Origin: Medakamo hakoo
Taxonomy: Eukaryota > Chlorophyta > Trebouxiophyceae > Coccomyxaceae
Assembly: GCA_026636295.1 (NCBI GenBank)
Contig: CP089450.1
Span: forward strand, 434,001-498,000
Length of the DNA stretch: 64,000 nt
Direction of reading: 5' to 3'
The position numbers and the translations under genes were made by a program. The stretch's first letter is position 1; each line of letters begins with the position of its first letter. This document shows, in pieces, positions 10,875-21,431 of this stretch. The notes below the pieces were generated by a model. That model was not told the origin of the DNA. It made no database searches and was given only the letters and a program-made list of their open reading frames with translations.

Positions 10875-11855
10875 ATGACCAAGCCGCCCGCGGACGGCGG
10901 CGAGGCGACGACGACGCCAGACGCCGCCGCGGCGACCAAGCGCCGCCGCGGCGGCGCGGCCGATGCACCGCCTCCGCCGCCAAAAGACCTCGCCCCGCTG
11001 ACTGCCGCCCTCTCTTCGGCACTGGCCGACCTGGTGGCGCACGCACAAGCAGCTGATGCTCAGGATGCGGAGGTCTTTACCCGGCTAGCCGCCGTCGCGA
11101 CAGGGAAAAGCCGCGGCGACGGAGGAGGAGGCATGGACGTCGACGACGACGACGACGACCTGCCCGGCCGCGCGGACGACCGCGTCGCCACCGCCACGGC
11201 CGCGGCGGCGACCGCCCTCTCCGCCCTCCTCGCCGCCCGTGGGCCAGACCCAGACAGCCTGTCCACGCCTCTGGCCGGGCTGCAAGCCGGCGCAGCGGCC
11301 GCGGCCGCGTCGCTCGCGGAGGCGCTGGGCACGGCCGCCACGCTCGGCGCGCCCGCCCACCCTCCACCGCCGCCGCTGGGTAGAGACGGGCACGACCCGG
11401 CCGCCACGCCCGCCGCCCTGGCCTCCGGCTCCGCCCACCCGCTCCCGCCGGCTGAGTTTGCGTCAGCCCTCATCGCCCTGGGCCGGCGCCTGGCTTACAC
11501 GACGGCCGCGCCTGCAGCCTGGCCGGGCCCGCCCGCGCCGCTCCCACCCAACGGCGTGCGCCCGCCCGCGCCGCAGCACTGGCAGCTGGTCGCGTCGGGG
11601 TTGAGGAAGGTGGCGGCGGTTGCGAAGCCGGTGGCCGTGCAGCAGGCAAAGCCTGTCGCGGAACCGGTGCCGCAGCCTGCAGCCGAGGCGGCGCCGGCGC
11701 AACAACAACTGCAACCACCGCCGCCACCTCCACCCCCACCGCCACGCCCGCCCGCTGCCTTGCCCGCCGGCGGCATCTTCGACCTGGTGCTGAACCCGGA
11801 CATGGAGGAGGTGGAGGAGGAGTGGAGCGAGAGCGAGGAGGACGACATGTTTTAG
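10875..11855 (+). CDS. MED4: Mediator complex subunit 4 (MED4)-like
   Basis: Single exon, ATG at 10875, 326 residues. The first part is basic (KRRRGG) and the middle is Ala-rich and helical. The diagnostic piece lies near residues 200-260: FASALIALGRRLAYTTAAPA followed by WPGP and RPPAPQHWQLVASGL. It matches the MED4 pattern of a helix, 'YTT.AP..W' and 'PPAPQ'. A short acidic C-terminus (DLVLNPDMEE, then Glu/Ser-rich) also fits. MED4 sits in the middle module of Mediator and links transcription factors to RNA polymerase II. The call rests on this short conserved core, because the rest is low-complexity Ala, Pro and Gln. The open frame continues 5' of this ATG but only from non-ATG codons. Confidence 0.6.
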   Translation: MTKPPADGGEATTTPDAAAATKRRRGGAADAPPPPPKDLAPLTAALSSALADLVAHAQAADAQDAEVFTRLAAVATGKSRGDGGGGMDVDDDDDDLPGRADDRVATATAAAATALSALLAARGPDPDSLSTPLAGLQAGAAAAAASLAEALGTAATLGAPAHPPPPPLGRDGHDPAATPAALASGSAHPLPPAEFASALIALGRRLAYTTAAPAAWPGPPAPLPPNGVRPPAPQHWQLVASGLRKVAAVAKPVAVQQAKPVAEPVPQPAAEAAPAQQQLQPPPPPPPPPPRPPAALPAGGIFDLVLNPDMEEVEEEWSESEEDDMF

Positions 11856-12014
11856 TGGCGATGTAGTATTTTGACCGTAGGACTGGGATGGGCGGGCGTT
11901 CCGTTTTTCTTTTGTCCAGGCCGTGGGCAAAAGGTTTCGGGGGGCGAGCAAAGCACACGCGGTTTCCTCTTCGCGGCCGAGTTTTTCGCCTCTCAAAAAC
12001 TCTTCCTTCGCTCG

Positions 12015-13270
12015 ATGTCGCAGCCCGCCCGCCGCATGGTGAGTTGACGTGTGCGCTGAGCCCACGCAAGCGGCCATCCGACGCGGGCGTGCTGAGCGCG
12101 CCAAGGAAGAAACTCTTCTCCCTCTCTCGCGCCGGCGCCGGCCGCAATCGCGCGCCTCCCGACTGTTTCACACGCTCACACGCTCCACGCACCCATGTTT
12201 TCCCATCCACCATCCTCAGGCGGCGTCGCTGCTGGCCCGCGCCGCGGCCGGACGCGGCCTGGGCGCCCAGGCCGGTTCCACTGGTGCGTTTTTGCATTGT
12301 GCGCCGAGCTCACGGCGCGCCCTCGCGCGCCGTCGCGGTTTAGCTCGCGCCCGCCGTCGCCGTCCGCCCCGCAGTGGCCAGTCCGCCGCCAGGCGTGCGT
12401 GGGCGAGAGCGTGTGGCCTGCTGACCCGCCCTTGCGTATCACAAGCTGAGGCGCGCGCGCCTCTCGTTTATCTCCCCGTCTCTTCTCACCCTGACCCAAC
12501 CACTGCACCCATGCACAAACAGCCTCGCGCGCGTTTGCCACCGCCGCGCCCACCTCCACTTCTTCCAGCGGCGACCCCGTCCTGGATGCATTCAAGGAGC
12601 ACCAGGCCGAGATCCGGTCCCTGGTGGCTGGGCTCAAGGTGGGCTTTAGAGGCGGGCGAAAGCAAAAAAAAACACGCCGTCGCTCGCTCTCAACCTGCAC
12701 CCACCCCCCTCACCCTCACAACACCCTCTCTCTCGTCGACAAAACCAGTCCATCCCCGTCCCGCTGACGGGCGACGCGGCCGCCGCCAAGAAGTTCGCGG
12801 CGGACGTGGGCGCGCTGCGCTCCAAGATCGGCGCGCCCGACCCGGCGGACTTGGAGGCCGCGGCCGTGGAGCACGCCCTGAAGACCGCGGGCGGCGACGT
12901 CCGCCGCTTCTTGTCGTCGCTGGGCGCGGGCGGGGAAGACGCCGGCGCGGACGAGGCCCTGCTGGCCGACCTGGGCGCGGCGCTGGACGCGGCAGAGAAG
13001 GAGGGCGGGGCTTCCCTGGCCGGCGGTGGCGACGGCTCGCCTGCGGCCGCGAAAGCGTGGGCCGCGTTTGCCGCGAAAGTGAGCGCGCTCGCCAAGGCCA
13101 AAGGCCTCGACGACGTCGCGAAAGTGCGGGAAGCCGCGGCCGTCGCGGGCGCGGCCGACGCCCTGGCGTCTTTGCGCGGCGCGGCCGCTGACGCCGTCGA
13201 CGCGGCGGCCCGGCGGGACGGGCTGACGGCGGCGGACGTGGACCTGGGGGCGCTCAAACCGAAATGGTGA
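12015..13270 (+). CDS. Unknown protein with mitochondrial-type presequence
   Basis: Four exons: 12015-12038, 12220-12283, 12523-12638 and 12749-13270; 241 residues. Phases fit at every join (0, 1, 0). Donors are GTGAGT, GTGCGT and GTGGGC. The N-terminus (MSQPARRM, then ASLLARAAAGRGLGAQAG and ASRAFATAAP) is rich in Arg, Ala and Ser without acids, as in a mitochondrial presequence. The mature part begins near DPVLDAFKEHQAEIRSL and is helical and acidic/Ala-rich, ending VDLGALKPKW. It might be a lineage-specific subunit of a respiratory complex, but nothing in the sequence proves that and I assign no function. It converges with the RAF2 gene, 179 bp between stops. Confidence 0.7.
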
Positions 13271-13449
13271 AAACGGATGGATGGGTGGGTGGGTGGGGGC
13301 GTTTCTTTTGACACGTGAAGAAGGGGGAGGCACGCGCGCGTGTGTGTAGGAACTCTCTCTCTGTGTGCGTGTGCGTGTGTGTTTAAATCTTGTGTGCGCT
13401 GTCTCCACAACAAAATCACTCGCCCCTCTCCCCACCCACACTCCCCTCC

Positions 13450-14367
13450 TCACGCCCAGAATTTGGGCTTGGCCTTCTTCTCCAGGTCGCCCGTCGCCAC
13501 CCGGTTGAGTTTGGCGGCCAGGATGAAGTCGTTGATGGACAGCGACCCGGAGCCGCCGGCCAAGCCGGACGTGGCCAGGCGGGCCGTGACGGTGGCGGCG
13601 GCCTCGTCGGCCGTCAGCGCGGCGGGCGCGTGGCCGGCGGCGGCCGCGGCGTCGCCCAGCCGGCCGGCCAGCGCGGCCGCCGCCGCGCCGTCCCGCGCCT
13701 TCCACTCGCGCACCAAGGCCGTCGCGCCTTCAGCGCCGTCATCCTCCAGCCGCCAGCCGGGCACCTGGTTCCGGTTCTTGGTCGCTTCCAGCCAGGGCAT
13801 GGGCGGCGTCCCCGCGGGGATGGCGGCGCACTTGCGCGTGTGCAGCCCCACGATCTTGTCGAGGCCGTCGGGGCCGCGGATGATGTGGGACGTGTCCCAG
13901 TTGCCGAGCGTTTTCTCGGAGAAGTTGGATTCCAGTTCGCCGGCCGTCGGGTCGCGGGCGCCCCACTCGATCTGTTGTTGTTGTTGTGGGAGGGAGGGTT
14001 GGGGAGGAGGGGGCAGGGCGTGAGTGGTTGCTCTAGCGCCGCCGCCGGAAGCGCGCGGCTCCGCCCTCCCGGCGGCCGCTAGCTACACGCGACGCATGCG
14101 GCACTGGCAGCCCTCGCACACAGCCCAGCTCTTTGTCGATGGTTTGAACAGGACATGGGCAAGGCTGACAACGCGTGGGCACGGTGCCGGCGATGGTTGG
14201 ATGGCCGCACGGCGGCGCCTCTTTCCCTGCTTCCACAAACAAACGAAAAAAAAACGCACGTTCGGCCCGTTGGCGACGGGCGCGGGCCCGCGGCGGTGGG
14301 TCGCGGGTTTGGCGCCCGCCAGGCGGGCGCCAGGCGCCAGCGGCGTGGTCGTCCGGAGGGCGTGCAT
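13450..14367 (-). CDS. RAF2: RAF2-like Rubisco assembly factor (pterin-dehydratase fold), plastid
   Basis: Exons 14367-14260 (36 codons, transit peptide) and 13971-13450, phase 0, donor GTGCGT; 209 residues; intron 288 bp. The mature N-terminus IEWGARDPTAGELESNF and LGNWDTSHII match plant RAF2 (the PCD-like protein with GARDP near its start). The C-terminal domain has the dehydratase fold, with VREWKARD and SLSINDFILAAKLNRV, then a basic tail ending KPKFWA, as in plant RAF2. The dehydratase active-site pattern is lost: AAGHAPA stands where true enzymes have GHHP, and no TH follows. RAF2 helps assemble the Rubisco holoenzyme in the stroma. The family call is strong; loss of dehydratase activity is inferred. 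Confidence 0.82.
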
Positions 14368-15066
14368 TGCTGCGGGAAAGGGGCGGGCTGGGTGACGCAC
14401 GCGGGAATTCGGTCGGCAGGGGCCGTTAGAGTTTTTTTCCGTCTGCGAGGCCGGCCGGTAGCCACTCTCTTCTCTCCACTACCACCACCCTTTTTTTCCT
14501 CCATCCCATCCCGACGTTTCTCTCTCGTTCCATTCTCACCGCTTTTTTATGACAAGATAAAAATACACATCGATCATCAAACACTCTTCGGACGCCCTAA
14601 AAAAAAGTATGGAAAGAAAAGAGGGATGGAGCGGCGTTGCTCGCGAGGAGAAAAACCAGTCCCCCTCCCTCCTTTCCATTAAATCAAAACCCGTGCCGGC
14701 TGCCCAAATACGCCCAAATTTTTCACAAAGTCTACGCCCAAAAGAATAAGCAGTTTCACCGCGCGTGTGCAGCGGGCAAAGCGCTGTGTCGTGCGCGTGG
14801 GAGCGGAGGCCGTCATCAGAAGACAGCTCGCTTCAACCACAAGCGCGCGCGCGCGCGCGCGCGCGCGGTCGGCGCCCTTTCGAACAAAAAGGCAAATTGT
14901 TTCTTTCTCCCGGCGGGCGGCGGGCCCTCCCAGTTGGCTACGCCCGCCCCACGGAGAAAAGCAAAAGAAGGCTCAAAGTGTGTGCACACAAGTCGCTAGC
15001 TTCCTACGTGGTGTCTTCAGAATTTTTGTGGATCAGGATAAAACAGAGCACGCGCGGGCGCGCGCT
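14368..15066. other. Intergenic region with (CG)n run, no gene seen
   Basis: This region lies between the 3' end of the two-RRM gene and the 5' end of RAF2, both on the minus strand. It contains a perfect CG dinucleotide run at 14843-14867 and an AT-richer stretch at 14530-14760 that stands out against the roughly 70% GC background. The AT-rich part is a likely RAF2 promoter or two-RRM 3' region. No coding frame resembles a known protein. Confidence 0.5.
14843..14867. repeat. (CG)n microsatellite
   Basis: Twelve to thirteen uninterrupted CG dinucleotides. Such alternating purine-pyrimidine runs can adopt Z-DNA. A similar run lies at 40193-40218. Confidence 0.9.
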
Positions 15067-17127
15067 TCAGCCGCCCTCCGCCGGACCTGGAGTGTCGGCC
15101 GGCGGCGGCGGCGGCGACGCTGCGGCCGTCGTGGTCGCGGTTGCCGTGGACGCGTCTTCTGATGCTTTTTCCAGCGGCGGGGCCGGCGAGTCGGCCTTGG
15201 CCAGGGCGGCGCCGGCGGGCAGGGAGCTGGACCGGGAGGGCCCGCCCGACTCGGACGCGGAGCGCGCGGCCGAGGACGACGTCGCCGTCGTGGCGAGGGA
15301 CGACGGCGCGCCGCCGCCGCCGCCGCCGCGGCCGCCACGGCCGCCGCGGCCACGGGGCGGGCCCCCACCGGCGCGCGGCTGGGACAGCGGCAGGTAGGCG
15401 GCGGCCGGCGGCGGGCCCGCCGGCGGGCCGGGCAAGACCAACCCGGGCGGGCCGGCCGGGCTGCCGTACGCTGGGCTGCCGTACGCCGGGCCGCCGCCGC
15501 CAGAGCTGCCCGGCGGCGGTGCCGGCGCCGGCGCGTAGTAGTACGGCACGTAGCCTCCGCCCGCCAGCCCGGCCGCGTACGCCGCCGCCGCCGCGGCGCG
15601 GTGGTAGTAAATGCCGGCCGCGCCGCCGCCGCCGCCGCCGCCACCGTTGCCGCCGCCGCCGCCGCCGCTCAGGCCCAGGCCCGCGAAGGAGCCGGCCATG
15701 ACTTCGACGCCCGTGGGGGCGTAGTGGCCGGGCGCGCTGGTGGTCGCCCGGCCGCCGCCACCGCTGCCGGCGGGGCGCAGGCCGCCGCCCATGGCGGCTG
15801 CGACGGCGGCCGCCGCGGCCGCGGCCGCGCTCGGGGGCAACACCCCGCCGCCCGCCGCGCCCGCCAGGTACGGCGGCACGCCGCCCGGGGGCATGCCGCC
15901 CAGCCCGCCGCCCGGGCCGCCGCCGCCGCCCAGGGGGCCGGACCCGCGCGGCGTCGCGGCCTTGACCTCCACCGGCTTGCCCGCGATCATGTGGTCGCCG
16001 GGCGGCGCGGCCTGCGCGGCCGCGGCCGCGCCCTCGTCGTCAAACGTGACGAAGCCGAAACCGCGGGACCGGCCGGACGCGTGGTCGACCATGATCTGGG
16101 CGTCCACGACCGTGCCGTACCGGGTGAAGTAGTCCCGGAACTCGTCTGGTGGTGGGTGGTGGGCGTGTTTTTTCATGAGACGCGTGCGTGCGTGATTTTT
16201 TGCGCCATCAATAAACGGGACGAAGGAAAACAGCACCGACTCCTCCCGCCCTTTCCCCCTTCTTACCGTTGGTGGTTTCCGGTGCCAGCCCACCCACAAA
16301 CACTTTTTTGGACCGTGGCCGGGCCTCGTGCGGGACGGACCGCTTGGCAAAGATCTGAGGCGCGTGTGAGTGTGAGTGTGTGAGTGTGTGAGTGTGAGTG
16401 TGAGTGTGCCGGAGAGGGTGGTTGGTGGAGGGGTGAGGAGGGCGGGTGGGTGAGAGTCCAGCCGCCCACCACGCCCAAAGCTCGCATCGACCGGAGCTCG
16501 CGCAGGCGCGTGCGTGCGGCCTTTTGTGTCCTTCCATCCACCCCCCCCCCCCCCCCCCCGCCCTTACCCTGTTGCCGTCGATCAGGTGCTGCACCGCGCA
16601 CGCCGCCTCCGCCGCTTCTGGGGCGGTGAACGTCACGAAGCCAAAGCCGCGGGGCGTGCCGGTCATGCGGTCGCGCATGACGGCCTGGCAATGGTGTGTG
16701 CGGGTGGGATGGGATGGGACGGATGGAGAGGGAGCGCGGACTGGCGGAAACGACCGCACGCACGCGCACGCCCTCCCACCTACAGCCCCCGCCGCGCCCC
16801 TCTCTTCCCCCTCTCCAGAAACTCACCACGTCCGCCAGCTCGCCGAACGCTTCAAAGTGCAGGCGCAGCGTTTCTGTGGTGTGCAGGGGAAGGAAACCGT
16901 GAGCGTGCGCGCGGCGGGCAACCCTAATGCGCGGGCGCGCCCCGCTCTCCCCCGCCGCGCGCGCCGCGGGCCAAGAGAAGCAAAAATCGGCCCGCCCGCC
17001 CGCGCCACCGCACCCGCTCACCATCGGTTGTCGCCCAATTCAAGCCGCCCAGGAAAAGCTTGACACCTCGCGGGCCGGTCGCCGGCTGAGCCTCCAGGTC
17101 CGGCGGCGGCGAGGCGTCGTCGGCCAT
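15067..17127 (-). CDS. Two-RRM hnRNP/Musashi-like RNA-binding protein with Gly/Ala-rich tail
   Basis: Five exons: 17127-17022, 16873-16827, 16684-16568, 16354-16267 and 16145-15067; 478 residues with consistent phases. RRM1 spans roughly residues 20-95, with RNP2 KLFLGGLNW and RNP1 RGFGFVTF. RRM2 covers about residues 105-180, with KKVFVGGLAP and SRGFGFVTF. The remaining 280 residues are low complexity: Gly, Ala and Pro with scattered Tyr (GGGYVPYYY), as in hnRNP A/B and plant RNP1-type proteins. These proteins act in mRNA splicing, export or translation control. Introns 3 and 4 have GTAAG donors, which are rare in this window. Intron 3 contains a C-run of about 19 near 16542. Confidence 0.85.
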
Positions 17128-17702
17128 CGAGCCCGGTCGCCGCGTTGGAAGGACGAATCAGGCGGGCCCACCGCCCACGCCCTGCTCGTGGCTGCAGTTT
17201 GGTAAATCCGCTCCTGGTGTGGAGGGCGGCTTCAGCGTGCAACCAGCATAGAGCGCGGAAGGGGGAGGGGGCGGGTGGCGGGTGGGCCGCCTGGGCCGCG
17301 AAGAGGACACACGCAAGGAACGCGTGAGCCCGGAAAAAAAAGTTGGCTCTGCCGGGAGGAGACCTGTGTACTGCATATCTCCAGCAAGCTTCGCCTGCAC
17401 CTCCCAACCTCCCACCCACCCCCACCACCCACCCTGGGCCGAGAGGCTGACCGCTCTGTCGTGGCCGAAACAAACCAACGGGACTCGACGACAACACAGA
17501 CGCGGCCAGGGCGCGTCCCGGGGTGCTGCTCGACTCCAGCAGCCGAAAGCGCGCGCCGTGTGTGTTGCTCCCCAGTCCATCCACCCATCCGTCCATCCGT
17601 CCCATCCCATCCCATCCCTCATTCCTTCATTCCGGCCCTGGGCGCGGGGGTCGCGGCCGCCCACGCGCTCCACACCCTCCCGCCCTCCGCACACACACGA
17701 CC
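17128..17702. other. Divergent intergenic region between two-RRM gene and TML
   Basis: This 575-bp stretch separates two start codons on opposite strands and should hold both promoters. It includes CATCC/CCATC-type repeats near 17576-17620. I see no additional gene. Confidence 0.5.
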
Positions 17703-20128
17703 ATGGCCGCCACGTCCACCGACCTGGCCCTCGTCCTGCGGGCGTGGGGCGGGTCCGACTTCATGGCGCACAAGTGCGTGCGGGTGGTGATGTGCGGGAA
17801 GGTTTCGTGTCGCGCCCGACGGCAGCAGCCCCTGTTTCTGCGCGCGCCGCCCGGCCGCACGCACAGCGACCGCCCGCCGGTTTTTCCGCACCGTAGATCG
17901 TGGCAGGCGCTGGTGCTCCTGCCACGATGCGTGCTGGGTCGGGAAACCCCCCCATACGTCCTCGCCCGTTCGTTTTTTCTAACCGCTCACTTTCGATGCC
18001 CCTCCCATTCAACACACTCAACACTCCACACCAGCTACGGCCTGGACGCGCGCGCCGTCGCGGATGCGGCGGCTGAAGCGGCGTCCACCCTGGTCCGCCA
18101 CTGCAAGGGTGGCGGCCTGGACAGGTGCGGTGTTGAGGGAGGGAAGAGGGCGGGCAGAAACGAAAACAAAAAAAACTCGCGCCCGGGCGCGCGCGTTGCG
18201 CTCCCACCTCCCCTCCAAACTTCCACCCCCTCCCCACCCCCTCCCTCAGTTCCGGCGACGCGCCGCCCGGCTACGTCACGGGCCAGGTCGCCGTCTCCGC
18301 CGGCGGTGGCCTGCGCGTCCTGCACCGCCTGGCCGGCTCCGTCCTGATCCTGGCCATCACCCGCCCCGACGCGCCCGCGGGCCCGCCCGCGCGCGCGGCC
18401 GCGGCGGCCGCGGCAGTCCTCCACGCGGCCGCCCGCTCGGCGGCCGTCACCCCCGCCCGCATCGCGCGCCGGTACCCGGAAGTGTACCTGGCGCTGGCTG
18501 GTGCGCTGGCGGGTCCGTCGTGCCCGCCCCATTTTGACGGCGCCGCCGCCCTGGGCGCGGCGTGCGCCGCGCTGCGCGCGGCCGGCGCCGCGCCGGGCGG
18601 CGCCGCGGCTGCGGACGAGGCGGCGGCCGCGGCGGCCGCCGCGCCAGGGGCCGTCGCCAACGCGCCCGCGGAAATCCGGGCGGCCCTGCGGGGTGCCCTA
18701 GCCCGCGCGCGCGCCGCGGCGACGGGCGAAGCCCCTCCGCCGGCCGGGCCGGCCGTGCCGCTGCCGGTGCGGGCGGGCGGGGGCGGCCCGCCCCCCCGGC
18801 CGGGCACGCCGCCCGCCCGCGCCGGCGCCCGCCGCACGCTGGCGTCCACGGCGGGCGGGCCGAGCGTGGCCCTGCCTGCCGGCGCTCTGGAGCCTCCCGC
18901 CGGCCCTCCCGGCTCGGCGCGGGCGGGCGGCGCGGGCGCGTTTGGCCGGGCCGCCTCCACCCCCGCGTCGGCCGACGCGGCCTCGCCCGACGCGGCCCTG
19001 CTTGCGGCCCTCGGCGGCGGCGGCGGCGGCGCGGCCGCGGCCGCGCCCGCCGCGCCCGCCGATGGCGCGGCTGAGCTCATCGCCCTGGGCGCGGGCACGC
19101 CCTCGCCGTCGTCGGCCGCCGCCTTCGACGCGGCGGCCGCCTTTCCGCCCGTCTCCTTGCTCGAGGCGGCCGCCGCGCCGCCGCCGCCGCCGCCACAGCC
19201 CGCCCTCCGCCCCGCGTCCGCCGAAGCCCTGGCCGCCGTCGCGGCCGGTAAAACGCTGGCTTTGATCGAGACCTGGCGCGCCGCGCACGTGGGCGCCCGC
19301 ACCGCCCGGGCGGGCGTCCTGGGCGAAGTCCGGGCCGTGGGCGGCGACGTCGAGTGGGCCGGCACCGACGCCGCCGCTGCGTTTGCGCTGACACCGCCGC
19401 CGGCCGGGGGGGCCGCCGCCGCCGCGGAAGCCGCGCTGCGCTGCGCCTTGCTGGACCGTGCCCTGGCCCGGCCTCCCGCGCCCGGGCGGGCCCGGGCCGG
19501 CCGCGGGCCGGCCCTGGTGGCCAATGTCGGAGCAGCGGCCGCGGCTGGTGCCGCGGCCCCGCCCATCCTTCGGTACCGGGCCCCGCCCTGCGCCGTCCGC
19601 CCGCCCGCCCTAGCCCGGTTGAGCGTGCTGCCGCCGCCCGGGCCGGCGGGGACGGCGGGCGCGCTCCTCGTCCTGGACTGGGCGGTGGACCCGGGGCTGG
19701 AGCCCGGCGCGGCGCCGGCCGCGGGCTGGGCCGAGGTGGCCGTCCCCGACGGCGCGGCGGGGCGCCTGGTCCGCGCCCACCCGGCCGGCGCCGTGTACGA
19801 GGCGGGCGCCCGCCGCGTGCGGTGGCGCCTGGGCGCGGACACCCTAGCCCCCGGCGCGACGGGCCGGGTGTGGGCGGCGTTCAAGCCGGCGGGCGGGGCG
19901 GCGGCGGCGGGCCCGGACGCGCTCGCGCTGGCGGGCGTGCCGGGCGGCGGGCCCGCCGCGGCCGCGCGCGGCTGTGCGTCCGCCCTCCTGCGCGCGGTGC
20001 GGCCGGCGTCGCTGGGCGGCGCGTCCCTGACGGGGACGGGCCTGGTCAGCGGGCCCGCGGACGGCGGCGGCCTGCGCCCGGGCCTGGTCGGCACGGCGTG
20101 GCACCTGGCGTGCCGGCCCGACGCGTGA
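17703..20128 (+). CDS. TML: TML/TCUP, medium subunit of the TPLATE (TSET) endocytic complex
   Basis: Exons 17703-17773, 18035-18124 and 18250-20128; 679 residues, phases 2 and 2, donors GTGCGT and GTGCGG. The N-terminal longin-like domain ends with VTPARIARRYPEVYLALAG, closely matching plant TML (VTPEKLGRKYAEVYMAL). GQVAVSAGGGLRVLHRL also aligns. A long Ala/Pro/Gly linker follows. The C-terminal third is a mu-homology domain, with WRAAHVG, RYRAPPCAVRPPALARLSVL and LDWAVDPGLEP. TML is the cargo/membrane-facing medium subunit of the plant TPLATE complex, the counterpart of TCUP in Dictyostelium TSET, and works at the plasma membrane in clathrin-mediated endocytosis. The linker is far more Ala-rich than in plants. 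The family call rests on both ends agreeing. Confidence 0.8.
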
Positions 20129-20449
20129 CAAGGGGGCGCGGGGGAGGGGGAGTGCTGTGTGTGTTGTGTGTGTGTGGTTGTAGTTTTTCTTTTTTTTTCA
20201 CACGGTCATTCGTCTCCAACGCGCAGCGGTGCGCGCCTCCACGGGGTCCCCCCGGGCATGAGGGGGTTGGGAAAAGGGAAGCACGCCAAAAAAAAGCGAT
20301 CAACTCAAAAGGCAGGGGAGGGGTGCGGTGCGGTGCGGTGCCTGCCTGCCCGCCCCCACCACCCGGGCCTAGGGCGGGTGGTGGGCGACAGGAGAGGGCG
20401 GGCAAAGCACTCCGCTCAACATCTAAACACAGAACATGAAACAAAAAAA
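20129..20449. other. Convergent intergenic region, no gene seen
   Basis: This region lies between the stops of TML and the SAP30-like gene. It contains a T-run near 20188 and a GGTGC repeat near 20325-20340, and no recognisable gene. Confidence 0.5.
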
Positions 20450-21055
20450 TCACCAGCCGGCGGCGACGGGCGCGCCGCCCTCCCCGCCCGCCGTCGACGC
20501 GGCGGCGGGCCACAGCCCGCCCGCGCTCGCGCTCCCGGCCGCCGCCGCGGCCGCAGCCGCCGCCGCCCGCGCCACGCGCGCGAACTGAATCAGCGTCTCA
20601 CCCTCGTCCGGGGCGGGCAGCGCGTGGAAAGACCGCGCGACCGCGGCCGACAGCCGGGACAGCGGCGGGACGGGGCCGCACCCGCCGCCGCCCGACCCGT
20701 CGCCGCCGCCGCAGAAGCGGTAGACGCGGCGCAGGGCCCGCGGCGACAGCCGGTCGAAGTCGACGGAGCCCTTGCGGCGGCGCATGCCGGACCGGCGCGG
20801 TGACGTCGGGCGGGGCGTGGGCGGGAGGGTCAGGGGGGAGGGCGGCGGCGGCGTCGCGGCGGTCGTGGTCGTGATGGCGGGCGGGGCGGGGGGCTGGAGA
20901 GCGGAGGGGGGTGGTCGTGGTCGTGGTGGTGAGAGAGGGCGCGGCATGGGAACGGCGCCGGCCACCCCCGCCGCCCGCACGAAAAGACAGTGAAACCACC
21001 GGTCCGACACGCTCACCTCTCCTAGGGCTGGCGTCATCATTAGCGATGAGTCCAT
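20450..21055 (-). CDS. SAP30/AFR-like SIN3-histone deacetylase complex subunit (tentative)
   Basis: Proposed exons are 21055-21017 (13 codons, MDSSLMMTPALGE) and 20893-20450, phase 0, donor GTGAGC; 160 residues. The 123-bp intron is open in frame, so a 201-residue unspliced product cannot be excluded. The core is KGSVDFDRLSPRALRRVYRF, followed after a Gly/Pro loop by LSRLSAAVARSFHALP and GETLIQFARVAR. This resembles the SIN3-binding domain of plant SAP30-like proteins (VDLxKLxxxALxRYxRxF, then VxxHF, then IxxF). SAP30 bridges SIN3 and histone deacetylases to repress transcription. The match is short and partial, so this is a hypothesis. Confidence 0.45.
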   Translation of the reverse strand: MDSSLMMTPALGEVSVSDRWFHCLFVRAAGVAGAVPMPRPLSPPRPRPPPSALQPPAPPAITTTTAATPPPPSPLTLPPTPRPTSPRRSGMRRRKGSVDFDRLSPRALRRVYRFCGGGDGSGGGGCGPVPPLSRLSAAVARSFHALPAPDEGETLIQFARVARAAAAAAAAAAGSASAGGLWPAAASTAGGEGGAPVAAGW

Positions 21056-21431
21056 CCTGGCTGTCAATGCGCGTGGGTGGACGAGGGAGGCGCGCGTAAG
21101 AGGGGGAGAAAAAGTCGGGCGACGGGCCGCGTCGGCGACCTCGCGGGGCGACGCGGGGGACCCGGCGACGAGAAGAAGAGAGCGTCCGCGGCCGCCCAAA
21201 CCGGCGCATTGCCGCCCACCCTCCGCCTACTGGCATGGCACGGCAACCCAATCACCTGGTGAGGTCCGGAGCTGGGAGGGACAGAGGAAAAGGCCGGCGC
21301 CGAGATGGATAAGAAGTGTGGGGGGAGGCGGGGGCGGAGAGCAGCGAGCGCGCAAGTGCAGCGAGAGAGCGGCTGCATCTGCTGTTTTTCTTTTTTAACC
21401 GACCCCCGCCCGCCTCCCCTCTCACACGCGC
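21056..21431. promoter_or_regulatory. Divergent promoter region
   Basis: 376 bp between two start codons on opposite strands. The region is open in frame on both strands but shows no conserved protein. Promoter function is inferred from position only. Confidence 0.4.

Noticed and set aside
13972-14259. An extra internal exon in RAF2 with a Cys-rich peptide
   Set aside because: A Cys-rich frame exists in the intron, but direct splicing of exon 1 to exon 2 keeps phase and reproduces the family start, so the extra exon is not needed.
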